Assembly (NCBI RefSeq): GCF_003351345.1
Contig: NZ_QQTO01000034.1
Span: 1-64,000 of the forward strand
DNA length: 64,000 bases
Origin: Allobosea caraganae
GTDB taxonomy: Bacteria; Pseudomonadota; Alphaproteobacteria; Rhizobiales; Beijerinckiaceae
Direction: 5' to 3'
How positions within the stretch are numbered: the first letter of the stretch is position 1; every line of letters starts with the position of its first letter. Below, one piece after another: positions 52,343-60,155 of the stretch. A program made the position numbers and the translations under genes. The notes under the pieces were generated by a model. That model worked only from the letters and a program-made list of their open reading frames with translations. It was not told the origin of the DNA and did not search any database.

Positions 52343-52939
52343 ATGCGCTACGAGAAGGGGCACAAGGACGAGACGCGCCGCCGCATCGTCGAGACTGCGG
52401 CGCGCCGCTTCCGCAAGGACGGCATCGCGGCCACCGGCATCGCCGGGCTGATGGCCGATGCCGGCCTGACCCATGGCGGCTTCTACGCGCATTTCCCCTC
52501 GAAGGAGGATCTGGTGCGCCAAGCGGTCGATGTGGCGTTGACGAGTGCGACGGCCGAACACGCCGCCGCTGCCGCAGTTGCGCGGGCGGAGGGGGGCGAC
52601 GGGCTGGAGATCATCGTCCGGCGCTATCTGAGCCGCACCCATCGCGACCATCCCGAGACCGGCTGCGCCATCGCCACGCTCGCCGCCGAGCTGGCGCGCT
52701 CCTCCGCGGAGACGCGCGGCACGTTCGCGCAGGATGCCGACCAGCTCATTCAGGTGATCGCCGCCGAGATCCCTGCTGCCTCTGCCGAGGAAGCCCGCGC
52801 CAGCGCCTCAATGGTCCTCGCCCTGATGGTCGGTGCCTTGCAGCTCGCCCGCGCCATGCCCGATGCGGCAGCCTCCGACGCCATGCTCCAAGCTGGCCGC
52901 CGCGCCGCGCTGGCCCTGGCGCGTCAGCCCGCAAGCTGA
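52343..52939 (+). CDS. TetR family transcriptional regulator
   Basis: This 198-residue repressor has HTH residues in RRRIVETAARRFRKDGIAA and LMADAGLTHGGFYAHFPSKED. The C-terminal domain resembles the YxaF/LmrA-type (AcrR) class. It is divergent from the thiolase gene, with a shared palindromic operator, so it probably represses both. An effector of acyl-CoA type would fit the neighbour, but that is inference. Confidence 0.92.
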   Translation: MRYEKGHKDETRRRIVETAARRFRKDGIAATGIAGLMADAGLTHGGFYAHFPSKEDLVRQAVDVALTSATAEHAAAAAVARAEGGDGLEIIVRRYLSRTHRDHPETGCAIATLAAELARSSAETRGTFAQDADQLIQVIAAEIPAASAEEARASASMVLALMVGALQLARAMPDAAASDAMLQAGRRAALALARQPAS

Positions 52940-52966
52940 GCTTCGAGAAAAATCGTAGCGCGGTGC

Positions 52967-52993
52967 TTGACGTTGTGCATATGCACATATAAT
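52967..52993 (+). promoter_or_regulatory. MarR gene promoter with TGTGCATATGCACA operator
   Basis: TTGACG (52967-52972) and a perfect TATAAT (52988-52993) flank the palindrome TGTGCATATGCACA (52974-52987), which fills the 15-bp spacer. The same 14-mer core recurs before the SDR gene at 53478-53497. Confidence 0.75.
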
Positions 52994-53001
52994 TGCGCTG
53001 C

Positions 53002-53433
53002 ATGAGCGAGATGACCGGACCCCTGGCCTGCCACTGCTTCGCGACGCGCCAATTGGCGCGGCACGTGACCAAGCTCTATGAGCGGCACCTCGCCCCGTCC
53101 GGCCTCACCGGCACGCAGCTCTCGATCCTGAGCTTCCTCCACCAGACGCCCGGGCTGGCGATGAGCGAGCTGTCCCACATCATGGTGATGGACCGCACGA
53201 CGCTGCTGCGGGCGATCAAGCCTCTGGAGCGCGATGGCTTGGTCGCCAGCGCCCGCAAGCCCGGCGACAGCCGCCAGTTCGCCTTCTCCGTTTCGCCTGC
53301 GGGCCTGAGCAAGATCGAGCGGACCTTGCCGCTCTGGCAGGCGGCGCAGCAGGAATACGAGACGCTGGTCGGGGCTGAGCGCGCCGCTGGCCTGCGCCGC
53401 GACTTCCACGAATTGACCAGTTCCCCAACCTGA
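53002..53433 (+). CDS. MarR family transcriptional regulator
   Basis: This 143-residue winged-helix protein shows LAPSGLTGTQLSILSFLH, LSHIMVMDRTTLLRAIKPLERDGLV and the wing ARKPGDSRQFAFSVS. Cys residues lie at the N-terminus (ACHCFATR), where MarR-type redox or electrophile sensors can carry reactive thiols; this is only a possibility. ATG at 53002 is preferred to the TTG at 52993, which would lie in the -10 box. It probably represses itself and the SDR gene. Confidence 0.9.
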   Translation: MSEMTGPLACHCFATRQLARHVTKLYERHLAPSGLTGTQLSILSFLHQTPGLAMSELSHIMVMDRTTLLRAIKPLERDGLVASARKPGDSRQFAFSVSPAGLSKIERTLPLWQAAQQEYETLVGAERAAGLRRDFHELTSSPT

Positions 53434-53477
53434 GCCGGAAGGCCGGCCATCACCGGCTCGCCCTCTTGCTTGTTCCA

Positions 53478-53497
53478 AAATGTGCATATGCACATTT
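53478..53497 (+). promoter_or_regulatory. Perfect 20-bp MarR-type operator before the SDR gene
   Basis: AAATGTGCATATGCACATTT is a perfect 20-bp palindrome sharing its 14-bp core with the site at 52974-52987. It overlaps a -10-like TTTAAT (53494-53499). The SDR start is 31 bp downstream. Confidence 0.8.
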
Positions 53498-53528
53498 AAT
53501 TCGACCAGAAACCTGAAGGAACATGACC

Positions 53529-54272
53529 ATGAACATCAAAGGCTCGATCGTCCTCGTCACGGGCGCCAATCGCGGCATCGGCCGCGCCTATGTCGACGGG
53601 CTGCTGCAGCGCGGCGCCGCCAAGATCTATCTCGGCGTGCGCGATCCCGCCTCGCTGGCGGACCTGCTGAAAGGCGGCGACAGCAGGCTCGTCCCGCTGA
53701 AGCTCGACATCACCGACGCGGCGCAGGTGGCTGAGGCTGCCAAGGTGGCGAAGGATGTGACGTTGCTGATCAACAATGCCGGCTTTGCCGGCGAGAGCAG
53801 CGCCCACGCGACCTTCAGCCTCGCCAATGCCCGCCAGGAGATGGAGGTCAACTATTTCGGCCTTCTCGCCATGTCCAACGCCTTCGCGCCGATCCTGAAA
53901 GCCAATGGCGGCGGCGTGCTGGTCAACCTGCTGTCCTTCCTGTCTCACGTCACGATTCCGCTCGTCGCGACCTATTCGGCCTCGAAGGCGGCGGCGCTCG
54001 CCGTCACCGACAGCCTGCGCGCCGAATTGGCCGGGCAGGGCACCAAGGTCGTCAGCATCATGCCCGTCCAGGTCGAGACCGAGATGGGCCAGCTCTTCCC
54101 GCCGCCGCGCGTGACGACGCAGGAGGTGGTCGACGAGACCTTCGAGGCGGTCGAGCAGGGCCGCGACGAGGTTTTCCCGGGCGAGCAGACGAAGAAGAGC
54201 GCCAAGGATTTTGCGGCCGATCCCAAGGCGGTTCAGGCCTATCTCTCGACCTTGCTGCCGACTGCCGCTTGA
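53529..54272 (+). CDS. SDR family oxidoreductase
   Basis: This 247-residue SDR has VTGANRGIGRAYV at residues 10-22, INNAG near 83, catalytic Ser in NLLSFLSH and Tyr/Lys in YSASKAAAL. ATG 53529 lies 8 bp after GAAGGA and is preferred to ATG 53523, which lies 2 bp after it. The promoter contains a perfect palindrome identical in core to that of the MarR gene, so it is the likely MarR target. Confidence 0.92.
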   Translation: MNIKGSIVLVTGANRGIGRAYVDGLLQRGAAKIYLGVRDPASLADLLKGGDSRLVPLKLDITDAAQVAEAAKVAKDVTLLINNAGFAGESSAHATFSLANARQEMEVNYFGLLAMSNAFAPILKANGGGVLVNLLSFLSHVTIPLVATYSASKAAALAVTDSLRAELAGQGTKVVSIMPVQVETEMGQLFPPPRVTTQEVVDETFEAVEQGRDEVFPGEQTKKSAKDFAADPKAVQAYLSTLLPTAA

Positions 54273-54288
54273 AGGCGAGCGCGGGGAA

Positions 54289-54312
54289 CCCCTCTCCCAC
54301 ACTGGAGAGGGG
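54289..54312. terminator. Hairpin after the SDR gene
   Basis: CCCCTCTC-CCACACTG-GAGAGGGG is a perfect 8-bp stem 17 bp after the SDR stop. There is no T-run, so termination would be weak or this is an intergenic repeat. Confidence 0.45.
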
Positions 54313-54346
54313 ATTCCGCGTCCTACTGGCAACTGCCATCGTGCTA

Positions 54347-54367
54347 TGACTTGCATCATGAAAGTCA
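54347..54367. promoter_or_regulatory. Candidate HxlR operator
   Basis: TGACTTGCATCATGAAAGTCA is a near-perfect 21-bp palindrome: 9 of its 10 base pairs match around a central base. A second TGACGGTCA-like element lies about 20 bp further. Both are within 70 bp of the HxlR start. Confidence 0.6.
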
Positions 54368-54416
54368 CTAGATTAATGACGGTCATCATGCTTCCGGCAG
54401 AAGGCCCCAGACTGCG

Positions 54417-54917
54417 ATGAAGCGAACCAGCCTCAGTGCCTCGCAATGCCCCATCGCCCGCAGCCTCGAGCGAGTCGGCGAATGGTGGAGCATCCTGATC
54501 CTGCGCGACGCCTTCAACGGTCTCAGGCGCTTCGATGAGTTCCAGCACAGCCTGGGCATCGCCACCAACATGCTGGCGCGGCGGCTCAACGCCCTGGTCG
54601 AGGCCGGGCTGCTGGAACGGCGCCCCTATAGCGAGCGGCCGCTGCGTCACGAATACCTGCTCACCGAGCGCGGCCGCGATTTCCGCGACGTGAACCAGGC
54701 GCTGCTCGCCTGGGGTAACCGCCATTTCGCGCCGGAGGGTCCGAGCGTCCTGATCGTCAACACCGAGACTGGCGAGTCGGCCGAACCCATTCTCGTCGAC
54801 AAGATCAGCGGTCGCCCACTCAGCGATCCAGTCTTCCGCACGATCGCCGGCCCGGCCGCCAATGAGCGCACCCGGGCCAAGCACAATCGCGCCGTCGCGG
54901 CCGGAGACCAGCCATGA
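54417..54917 (+). CDS. HxlR family transcriptional regulator
   Basis: This 166-residue winged-helix regulator has the HxlR hallmarks CPIARSLERVGEWWSILILRDAFNG split as CPIARSLERVGEW and ILILRDAF, then GIATNMLARRLNALVEAGLL and a wing with RPLRHEYLLTERG. The early Cys is the redox or aldehyde sensor in some relatives. Its stop overlaps the MATE start as ATGA, so regulator and pump form one operon with a palindromic operator upstream. Confidence 0.92.
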   Translation: MKRTSLSASQCPIARSLERVGEWWSILILRDAFNGLRRFDEFQHSLGIATNMLARRLNALVEAGLLERRPYSERPLRHEYLLTERGRDFRDVNQALLAWGNRHFAPEGPSVLIVNTETGESAEPILVDKISGRPLSDPVFRTIAGPAANERTRAKHNRAVAAGDQP

Positions 54918-56341
54918 GTCTTGCCACTGAGACTAGCCTTGCCGCTGAAACCGGCCTTGCAGCCGAGACCGCCGCGCCGCCACCGCCCGTCGCCACGGAA
55001 CTCAGCCCGCATACCCGCCGGCTCCTGCACGATCCCGTCGTGCCGATGCTGCTGCGCATGGCCTGGCCGAATATCCTGATCATGCTGGCCCAGGCCTCGA
55101 CCGGGCTGATCGAGACCTGGTGGGTCTCGCATCTCGGCAATGACGCGCTCGCCGGCATGGCGCTGGTCTTCCCGCCGGTCATGCTGATGCAGATGATCTC
55201 GGCTGGCGCGATGGGCGGAGGTATCTCCTCGGCGATAGCCCGCGCGCTCGGCGCCGGCCGTCGCGACGATGCCGACGCGCTGGTGCTGCACGCGGTCGTC
55301 ATCAACATCGTGCTCGGCCTTGCCTTCGCCCTGCTGGTCCTGAGCTTCGGCCGGCCGCTCTACCGCGCCATGGGCGGCGAGGGCGCTGCGCTCGAGGCCG
55401 CGCTCGCCTATTCCAACGTCGTCTTCGCCGGCAATATCCTGCTCTGGCTGATGAACGGGCTCGCCAGCGTCATTCGCGGCACCGGCAACATGCTCGTGCC
55501 CGCGCTGGTCATTTGCGCCGGCATCGTCTTCTTGGTCCCGCTCTCGCCGCTGCTGATCTTCGGCTTCGGGCCGATCCCGGCGCTCGGCGTCGCCGGCGGG
55601 GGCACGGCCCTGGTGCTGTATTATACCGGCGGCACCATCGTGCTCGGCTGGTACATCCTGTCCGGCCGCAATCTCGCGCGCTTTCGCTGGGTTAGCCTGC
55701 GCTGGCCGATCTTCCGCGACATCCTGCGCATCGGTGCCGTCGGCGCCATCACCTCACTCCTGACCAATGTCACGATCGGCCTCGCGACCGCGCTCGTCTC
55801 GGGCGCGGCCGGCATCGACGCGGTCGCCGGCTTCGGCACCGGCGCGCGGCTCGAGTATCTGCTGATCCCGCTGGTCTTCGGCCTCGGCGCGCCGCTGGTC
55901 GCGTTGGTCGGCACCAATATCGGCGCCGGACACCAGGATCGGGCGCTGCGCATCGCGCTGATCGGCGGCGGCATCTCCTTCGCCTTGACCGAGACGGTCG
56001 GCCTCGTCGCCGCGTTCTGGCCCGAGGCCTGGCTCGCCTTGTTCAGCGCCGAGCCGGCGACGATCGCGACCGGCAGCGCCTATTTGCGCATCGTCGGCCC
56101 GGTCTACGGCTTCTTCGGTCTGGGCCTCTCGCTCTATTTCGCCTCGCAGGGGGCAGGGCGCCTGTTCTGGCCGATTGCCAGCGGCTTCGCCCGGTTGTTC
56201 ATTGCCATCGGCCTCGGCTGGGTGGCGCTGCGCCTCACCGGCTCGCTGAACTGGTTCTTCGCCGCGCTCGCGCTCGGCCTCGTCGCCTACGGCCTGATGA
56301 TGGTCGGCGCCGTCAAATCCGGGACGTGGTTCCGGCGCTAG
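54914..56341 (+). CDS. MATE family efflux transporter
   Basis: This 475-residue inner-membrane antiporter has 12 helices and MATE marks such as MAWPNILIMLAQASTGLIETWWV and MGGGISSAIARALGAGRRDDA. The repeated half begins near IFRDILRIGAVGAITSLL. It exports cationic drugs or metabolites. The N-terminus is unusual: three 6-residue repeats (SLATET, SLAAET, GLAAET) precede the first helix. The stop TAG lies in the left edge of a family A repeat. Confidence 0.93.
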   Translation: MSLATETSLAAETGLAAETAAPPPPVATELSPHTRRLLHDPVVPMLLRMAWPNILIMLAQASTGLIETWWVSHLGNDALAGMALVFPPVMLMQMISAGAMGGGISSAIARALGAGRRDDADALVLHAVVINIVLGLAFALLVLSFGRPLYRAMGGEGAALEAALAYSNVVFAGNILLWLMNGLASVIRGTGNMLVPALVICAGIVFLVPLSPLLIFGFGPIPALGVAGGGTALVLYYTGGTIVLGWYILSGRNLARFRWVSLRWPIFRDILRIGAVGAITSLLTNVTIGLATALVSGAAGIDAVAGFGTGARLEYLLIPLVFGLGAPLVALVGTNIGAGHQDRALRIALIGGGISFALTETVGLVAAFWPEAWLALFSAEPATIATGSAYLRIVGPVYGFFGLGLSLYFASQGAGRLFWPIASGFARLFIAIGLGWVALRLTGSLNWFFAALALGLVAYGLMMVGAVKSGTWFRR

Positions 56342-56445
56342 AGCATCGGACCGAAAAGTGGAATCCGGTTTTCGGAAAGATCCGATGCAATAACAAAGGC
56401 CTAGATCGCCACTTTGCGTCCGAAAGGACGCACGGCGATCTAGGC
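56338..56445. repeat. Dispersed palindromic repeat, family A, copy 2
   Basis: This copy of about 107 bp matches 2754-2860 with only a few differences. It begins CTAGAGCATCGG, and its first TAG is the stop codon of the MATE gene. It lies in the 134 bp between the MATE and SDR genes. Confidence 0.9.
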
Positions 56446-56475
56446 TGGCGCGGCGACCCATTTGGAGATTTCCCC

Positions 56476-57216
56476 ATGGCTACCCCCACCGCAGTCGTCG
56501 TCGGCGTCGGGGCCGAGCGCGGCCTTGGCGCGGCGCTTTGCCGGCATTTCGCCCGCGAGGGCTATCACGTCCTCGTCGCCGGCCGCACCGCCGAGAAGAT
56601 CGAGGCCGTCGCGCGCGGCCTGAAGGATCTCGGCCTCAGCGCCAAGGCCGTGTTGACCGACGCCACGGTCGAGGCCGATGTCGTCAGGCTGTTCGATGAG
56701 GCCATGTCGCCCGGCTTCGGCCGCGATCCCTCCGATCTCGTCGTCTTCAACGCCGGCAACAACCGGCAGCTCGATTTCCGCGAGCTCTCGGCCGAGCAGT
56801 TCGAGGATTTCTGGCGGGTCGGTTGCTTCGCCGGCTTTTTGGTCGGGCGCGAGGCGGCGCGTCGGCTGGTGCCGCTCGGCCGTGGCACGCTGATCTTCAC
56901 CGGCGCCTCGGCCAGCCTGCGCGGCAAACCGGGCTACGCCCAATTCGCCGCCGCCAAGGCGGGCCTGCGCATGATCAGCCAGAGCATGGCGCGCGAATAC
57001 GGCCCGCTCGGCCTCCACGTTGCCCATGTCGTGGTCGATGGCGGCATCGATGGCGAGCGGCTGCTGAAGAACCGTCCGGAGGCCAAGGCCGCGCGCGGCG
57101 AGGATGGCCTGCTCGGCATCGAGGCGATCGCCGAGAGCTATTGGCACCTCCACAAGCAGCGCCGCTCGGCCTGGACCCAGGAACTCGACCTGCGGCCGTT
57201 CAAGGAGAGTTTTTGA
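56476..57216 (+). CDS. SDR-like oxidoreductase lacking the canonical catalytic Tyr
   Basis: This 246-residue Rossmann protein has VVVGVGAERGLGAALC in place of a usual TGxxxGIG loop, VFNAGNN near 95 and FTGASASLRG near 145. The YxxxK position reads FAAAK, preceded by GYAQ, so Phe replaces the usual Tyr while Lys stays. This is known in a branch of SDRs with unclear activity. ATG 56476 is used; the frame runs upstream into the repeat. Confidence 0.85.
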   Translation: MATPTAVVVGVGAERGLGAALCRHFAREGYHVLVAGRTAEKIEAVARGLKDLGLSAKAVLTDATVEADVVRLFDEAMSPGFGRDPSDLVVFNAGNNRQLDFRELSAEQFEDFWRVGCFAGFLVGREAARRLVPLGRGTLIFTGASASLRGKPGYAQFAAAKAGLRMISQSMAREYGPLGLHVAHVVVDGGIDGERLLKNRPEAKAARGEDGLLGIEAIAESYWHLHKQRRSAWTQELDLRPFKESF

Positions 57217-57243
57217 GGGAGCCTGAGGATCTGATTCCCGCCA

Positions 57244-57349
57244 CGTCATCCCGGCCGCAGCGCAGCGGAGCGCTGGGATCCATCGTAAAGCGTCGAGCCC
57301 TACGATGGATCCCGGAGCGGCGCGGCTTCGCCGCTTGTCCGGGATGACG
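57244..57349. repeat. Palindromic repeat, family D
   Basis: The outer arms CGTCATCCCGG and CCGGGATGACG and the middle pair GGATCCATCGTA/TACGATGGATCC form a 106-bp hairpin. The family is the same as the outer element at 33023-33202. Confidence 0.85.
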
Positions 57350-57394
57350 CGAGAGTTTTGCCGCGTCGCGCCAAATGAGGGCGTGTAGGACATA

Positions 57395-57424
57395 TATTGC
57401 ATTTTTCATCTTCAATATGCAATA
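57395..57424. promoter_or_regulatory. Inverted repeat before the aconitase gene
   Basis: TATTGCAT and ATGCAATA are perfect complements with a 14-bp AT-rich spacer, 25 bp before the aconitase ATG. The GntR/FCD regulator downstream is a plausible binder. Confidence 0.5.
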
Positions 57425-57449
57425 AACGCGCACGTTCAACGAGCCCGCA

Positions 57450-60092
57450 ATGCCAAAACCCAGCGACACGATCCGCCCGCCGACCTATCTCCGCGACGGC
57501 CTGCGCATCGCTCCGGTCGCGCGCGCCTTTGGCGAGGACTTCACGCGGCTGCCTTACCTGCTGCGCATCCTCGTCGAGAACCAGGTCCGCCTCTGCGACA
57601 ATGAGGGCGAGCTAGAGGAAGCGCTTGCCGCCTTCCGCGCCTGGCTCTCCATCGGAACCAGCACGGCCGAGATCGCCTTCCGTCCCGGCCGCGTGCTGAT
57701 GCACGATACGACCTGCACGCCGGCTCTGGTCGATGTCGCCGGCATGCGCGACGCCATCGCCGAGGCCGGCGGCGATCCCGCCTCGCTGAGCCCGGTCTTA
57801 ACCGTCGATGTCTCCGTCGATCATTCCGTCGCCGTCGACCGGTTCGGCGAGCCCGGCGCGCTCGGCCACAACATCGCCCGCGAATACCAGCGCAACGGCG
57901 AGCGCTACCGCTTCCTGAAATGGGCGACCCGCGCCCTGAAGGGCGTGCGCGTCCACCCGCCCGGCAGCGGCATCATGCACACGATCAACCTCGAACGGCT
58001 GGCGACGGTGGTCGGCACGGTCGAGCACGATGGCGAGACCTGGGCCGTGCCGGACACGCTGATCGGCACCGACAGCCATACGCCGATGATCAACGGCATC
58101 GGCGTGCTCGCCTGGGGCGTCGGCGGGTTGGAGGCCGAGAGCGTCATGTTCGGCATGCCGGTGATGATGCGCATTCCCGACGTCATCGGCGTGCGCCTGA
58201 GCAATGCCCTGCGCGACGGCGTGCTGGCGACCGACCTCGCGCTCAATGTCACCCAGCGCCTGCGCCAGCGCGGCATCGCCGGCGAGTTCGTCGAGTTCTT
58301 CGGCCCGGGCGTTTCGACGCTTTCGGCTGGCGAGCGCGCGGTCGTCGCCAACATGGCGCCGGAATACGGCGCCTCCTCCGGCTATTTCCCGGTCGACAGG
58401 CAGGTCCTCGCCTATCTCGCGGCGACCGGCCGGACGCCTGAACACATCGCCCTGATCGAAGCCTACGCCAAGGCGCAGCAACTCTGGTTCGAGCCTGAGA
58501 CCGAGCCGCGCTACACCGAGGTGATCGAGATCGATCTGGCGAAGATCGAACTCAGCCTCGCCGGCCCGCGCCGCCCGCAGGATCGCGTCTCGCCAGCCGA
58601 GATCCCGGCCACGCTCGCTGCGTTCCCACAGCCCGGGCAGCCCTCCGCGACGCTGCCGCGCTATCCCGTCGCCATCGCCGCGATCACGAGTTGCACCAAC
58701 ACCTCCGATCCGCGCCTGACCATCGCGGCCGGACTGCTGGCGCGGAAGGCGCGCGCGCTCGGGCTGAAGCCGCCGGCCTGGGTCAAGACCTCGCTCGCGC
58801 CCGGCTCGCCGGCGGCCGAGCGCTATCTCGGCCGCGCCGGCCTGCTCGACGATCTCGAAGCGCTCGGCTTCGGCATCGTCGGCTATGGCTGCACCACCTG
58901 CATCGGCAATGCCGGGCCGCTTGTGCCCGAGATGGCCGAGGCTGCGGGCAAGTCCGTGCTGCCCGTCGCCGTGCTCTCGGGCAATCGCAACTTTCCCGGC
59001 CGCGTGCACCAGCAGGTCGATGCCGGCTTCCTGGCCTCGCCGCCGCTGGTCGTCGCCTATGCGCTGGCCGGCGATGCCGACCGCGACATCGCGACTGATC
59101 CGCTTGCGACCTTGGCGGATGGGCGCGAGGTCCGGCTCGCCGATCTCTGGCCCGATGGCGCCGAGATCGATGCCGCGCTGGCGTTGAGTGCTGATGCCGC
59201 CGACTATGACGCGGCCTATGGCGAGGCTGCCGCCAGCGCGATCTGGGCCAAGCTCGACGCACCCGCCACAGCGCAATTCCCCTGGAATCCGGCCTCGACC
59301 TATTTGCGCCGCCCGCCCTTCGCCGCTGCCGGGCAGGAGACGCGGCTCGGCCGCTACCTTGCCCACCCCTTGCTGGTGCTGGGTGACGACATCACCACCG
59401 ACCACATTTCGCCCGCCGGCCAGACGCCCCTGCGCAGCGAGGCCGGCGAATGGCTCGTCGCTCATGGCGAGGACCCCGCCGACCTCAACGTCTACGCCTC
59501 CCGCCGCGGCAATTGGGAGGTGATGCTGCGCGGCCTGTTCACCAATCGCACCGTGGTGAATGCACTGGGCAAGGACATCCCGCCCGGCCGCACCATCCAT
59601 GCGCCGAGTGGCCAAGTCTTGCCGCTCTGGCAGGCGGCCGAGCGTTACCGACAAGACGGCCAATCAACCGTCGTCGTCGCCGGCGAGCGCTATGGCACAG
59701 GCTCCTCGCGCGACTGGGCGGCCAAGGGGCTCGGCCTGCTCGGCGTGCGCGCCGTGCTGGCCGTGAGCTTCGAGCGCATCCACCGCTCCAATTTGGTCGG
59801 CATGGGCATCCTGCCGCTGCAATTGGGCAGGGGTATCGACTGGGTGTCCCTGCAGCTTCAATCCGGCGACCGGATCGAGATCGACGCTGAGCCGGCGCAA
59901 CTACAGCCGCGCTGCGCCATCCCCGTCGCGATCCTGCGCCGTTCCGGCGAACGTCAGCGCATCGAAGCGCATGCCGCCGTCGAGACTGCGCTCGAATGCG
60001 AGACGCTGGCCAAAGGCGGCATTATCCCGCTGATCCTGGCGCGCCACCTCGCCGAAACGACGCGCGGGAGAACGGGCAGGGTGGCCGTTTGA
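57450..60092 (+). CDS. acnA: Aconitate hydratase, AcnA type
   Basis: This 880-residue iron-sulfur enzyme isomerises citrate and isocitrate or a related tricarboxylate. Cluster ligands are Cys415 (SCTNTSD), Cys481 and Cys484 (GCTTCIGNAGP). Other marks are DSHTPMINGIGVLAWGVGG, the LLVLGDDITTDHISPAG swivel start and ERYGTGSSRDWAAKG. Its pairing with a dedicated GntR regulator, rather than TCA-cycle genes, suggests a catabolic aconitase acting on a related substrate; a housekeeping role is possible. Confidence 0.92.
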   Translation: MPKPSDTIRPPTYLRDGLRIAPVARAFGEDFTRLPYLLRILVENQVRLCDNEGELEEALAAFRAWLSIGTSTAEIAFRPGRVLMHDTTCTPALVDVAGMRDAIAEAGGDPASLSPVLTVDVSVDHSVAVDRFGEPGALGHNIAREYQRNGERYRFLKWATRALKGVRVHPPGSGIMHTINLERLATVVGTVEHDGETWAVPDTLIGTDSHTPMINGIGVLAWGVGGLEAESVMFGMPVMMRIPDVIGVRLSNALRDGVLATDLALNVTQRLRQRGIAGEFVEFFGPGVSTLSAGERAVVANMAPEYGASSGYFPVDRQVLAYLAATGRTPEHIALIEAYAKAQQLWFEPETEPRYTEVIEIDLAKIELSLAGPRRPQDRVSPAEIPATLAAFPQPGQPSATLPRYPVAIAAITSCTNTSDPRLTIAAGLLARKARALGLKPPAWVKTSLAPGSPAAERYLGRAGLLDDLEALGFGIVGYGCTTCIGNAGPLVPEMAEAAGKSVLPVAVLSGNRNFPGRVHQQVDAGFLASPPLVVAYALAGDADRDIATDPLATLADGREVRLADLWPDGAEIDAALALSADAADYDAAYGEAAASAIWAKLDAPATAQFPWNPASTYLRRPPFAAAGQETRLGRYLAHPLLVLGDDITTDHISPAGQTPLRSEAGEWLVAHGEDPADLNVYASRRGNWEVMLRGLFTNRTVVNALGKDIPPGRTIHAPSGQVLPLWQAAERYRQDGQSTVVVAGERYGTGSSRDWAAKGLGLLGVRAVLAVSFERIHRSNLVGMGILPLQLGRGIDWVSLQLQSGDRIEIDAEPAQLQPRCAIPVAILRRSGERQRIEAHAAVETALECETLAKGGIIPLILARHLAETTRGRTGRVAV

Positions 60093-60155
60093 CCATTACG
60101 GAGTACCTCTCCTACACCGCAGCAGGCCCGCTGGGTCTTCGGAGGTAGAAGGGTC

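Noticed and set aside
57798..59663. Minus-strand frame of 621 codons inside the aconitase gene
   Set aside because: The aconitase cluster cysteines and substrate motifs on the plus strand are intact; this frame is a high-GC shadow.
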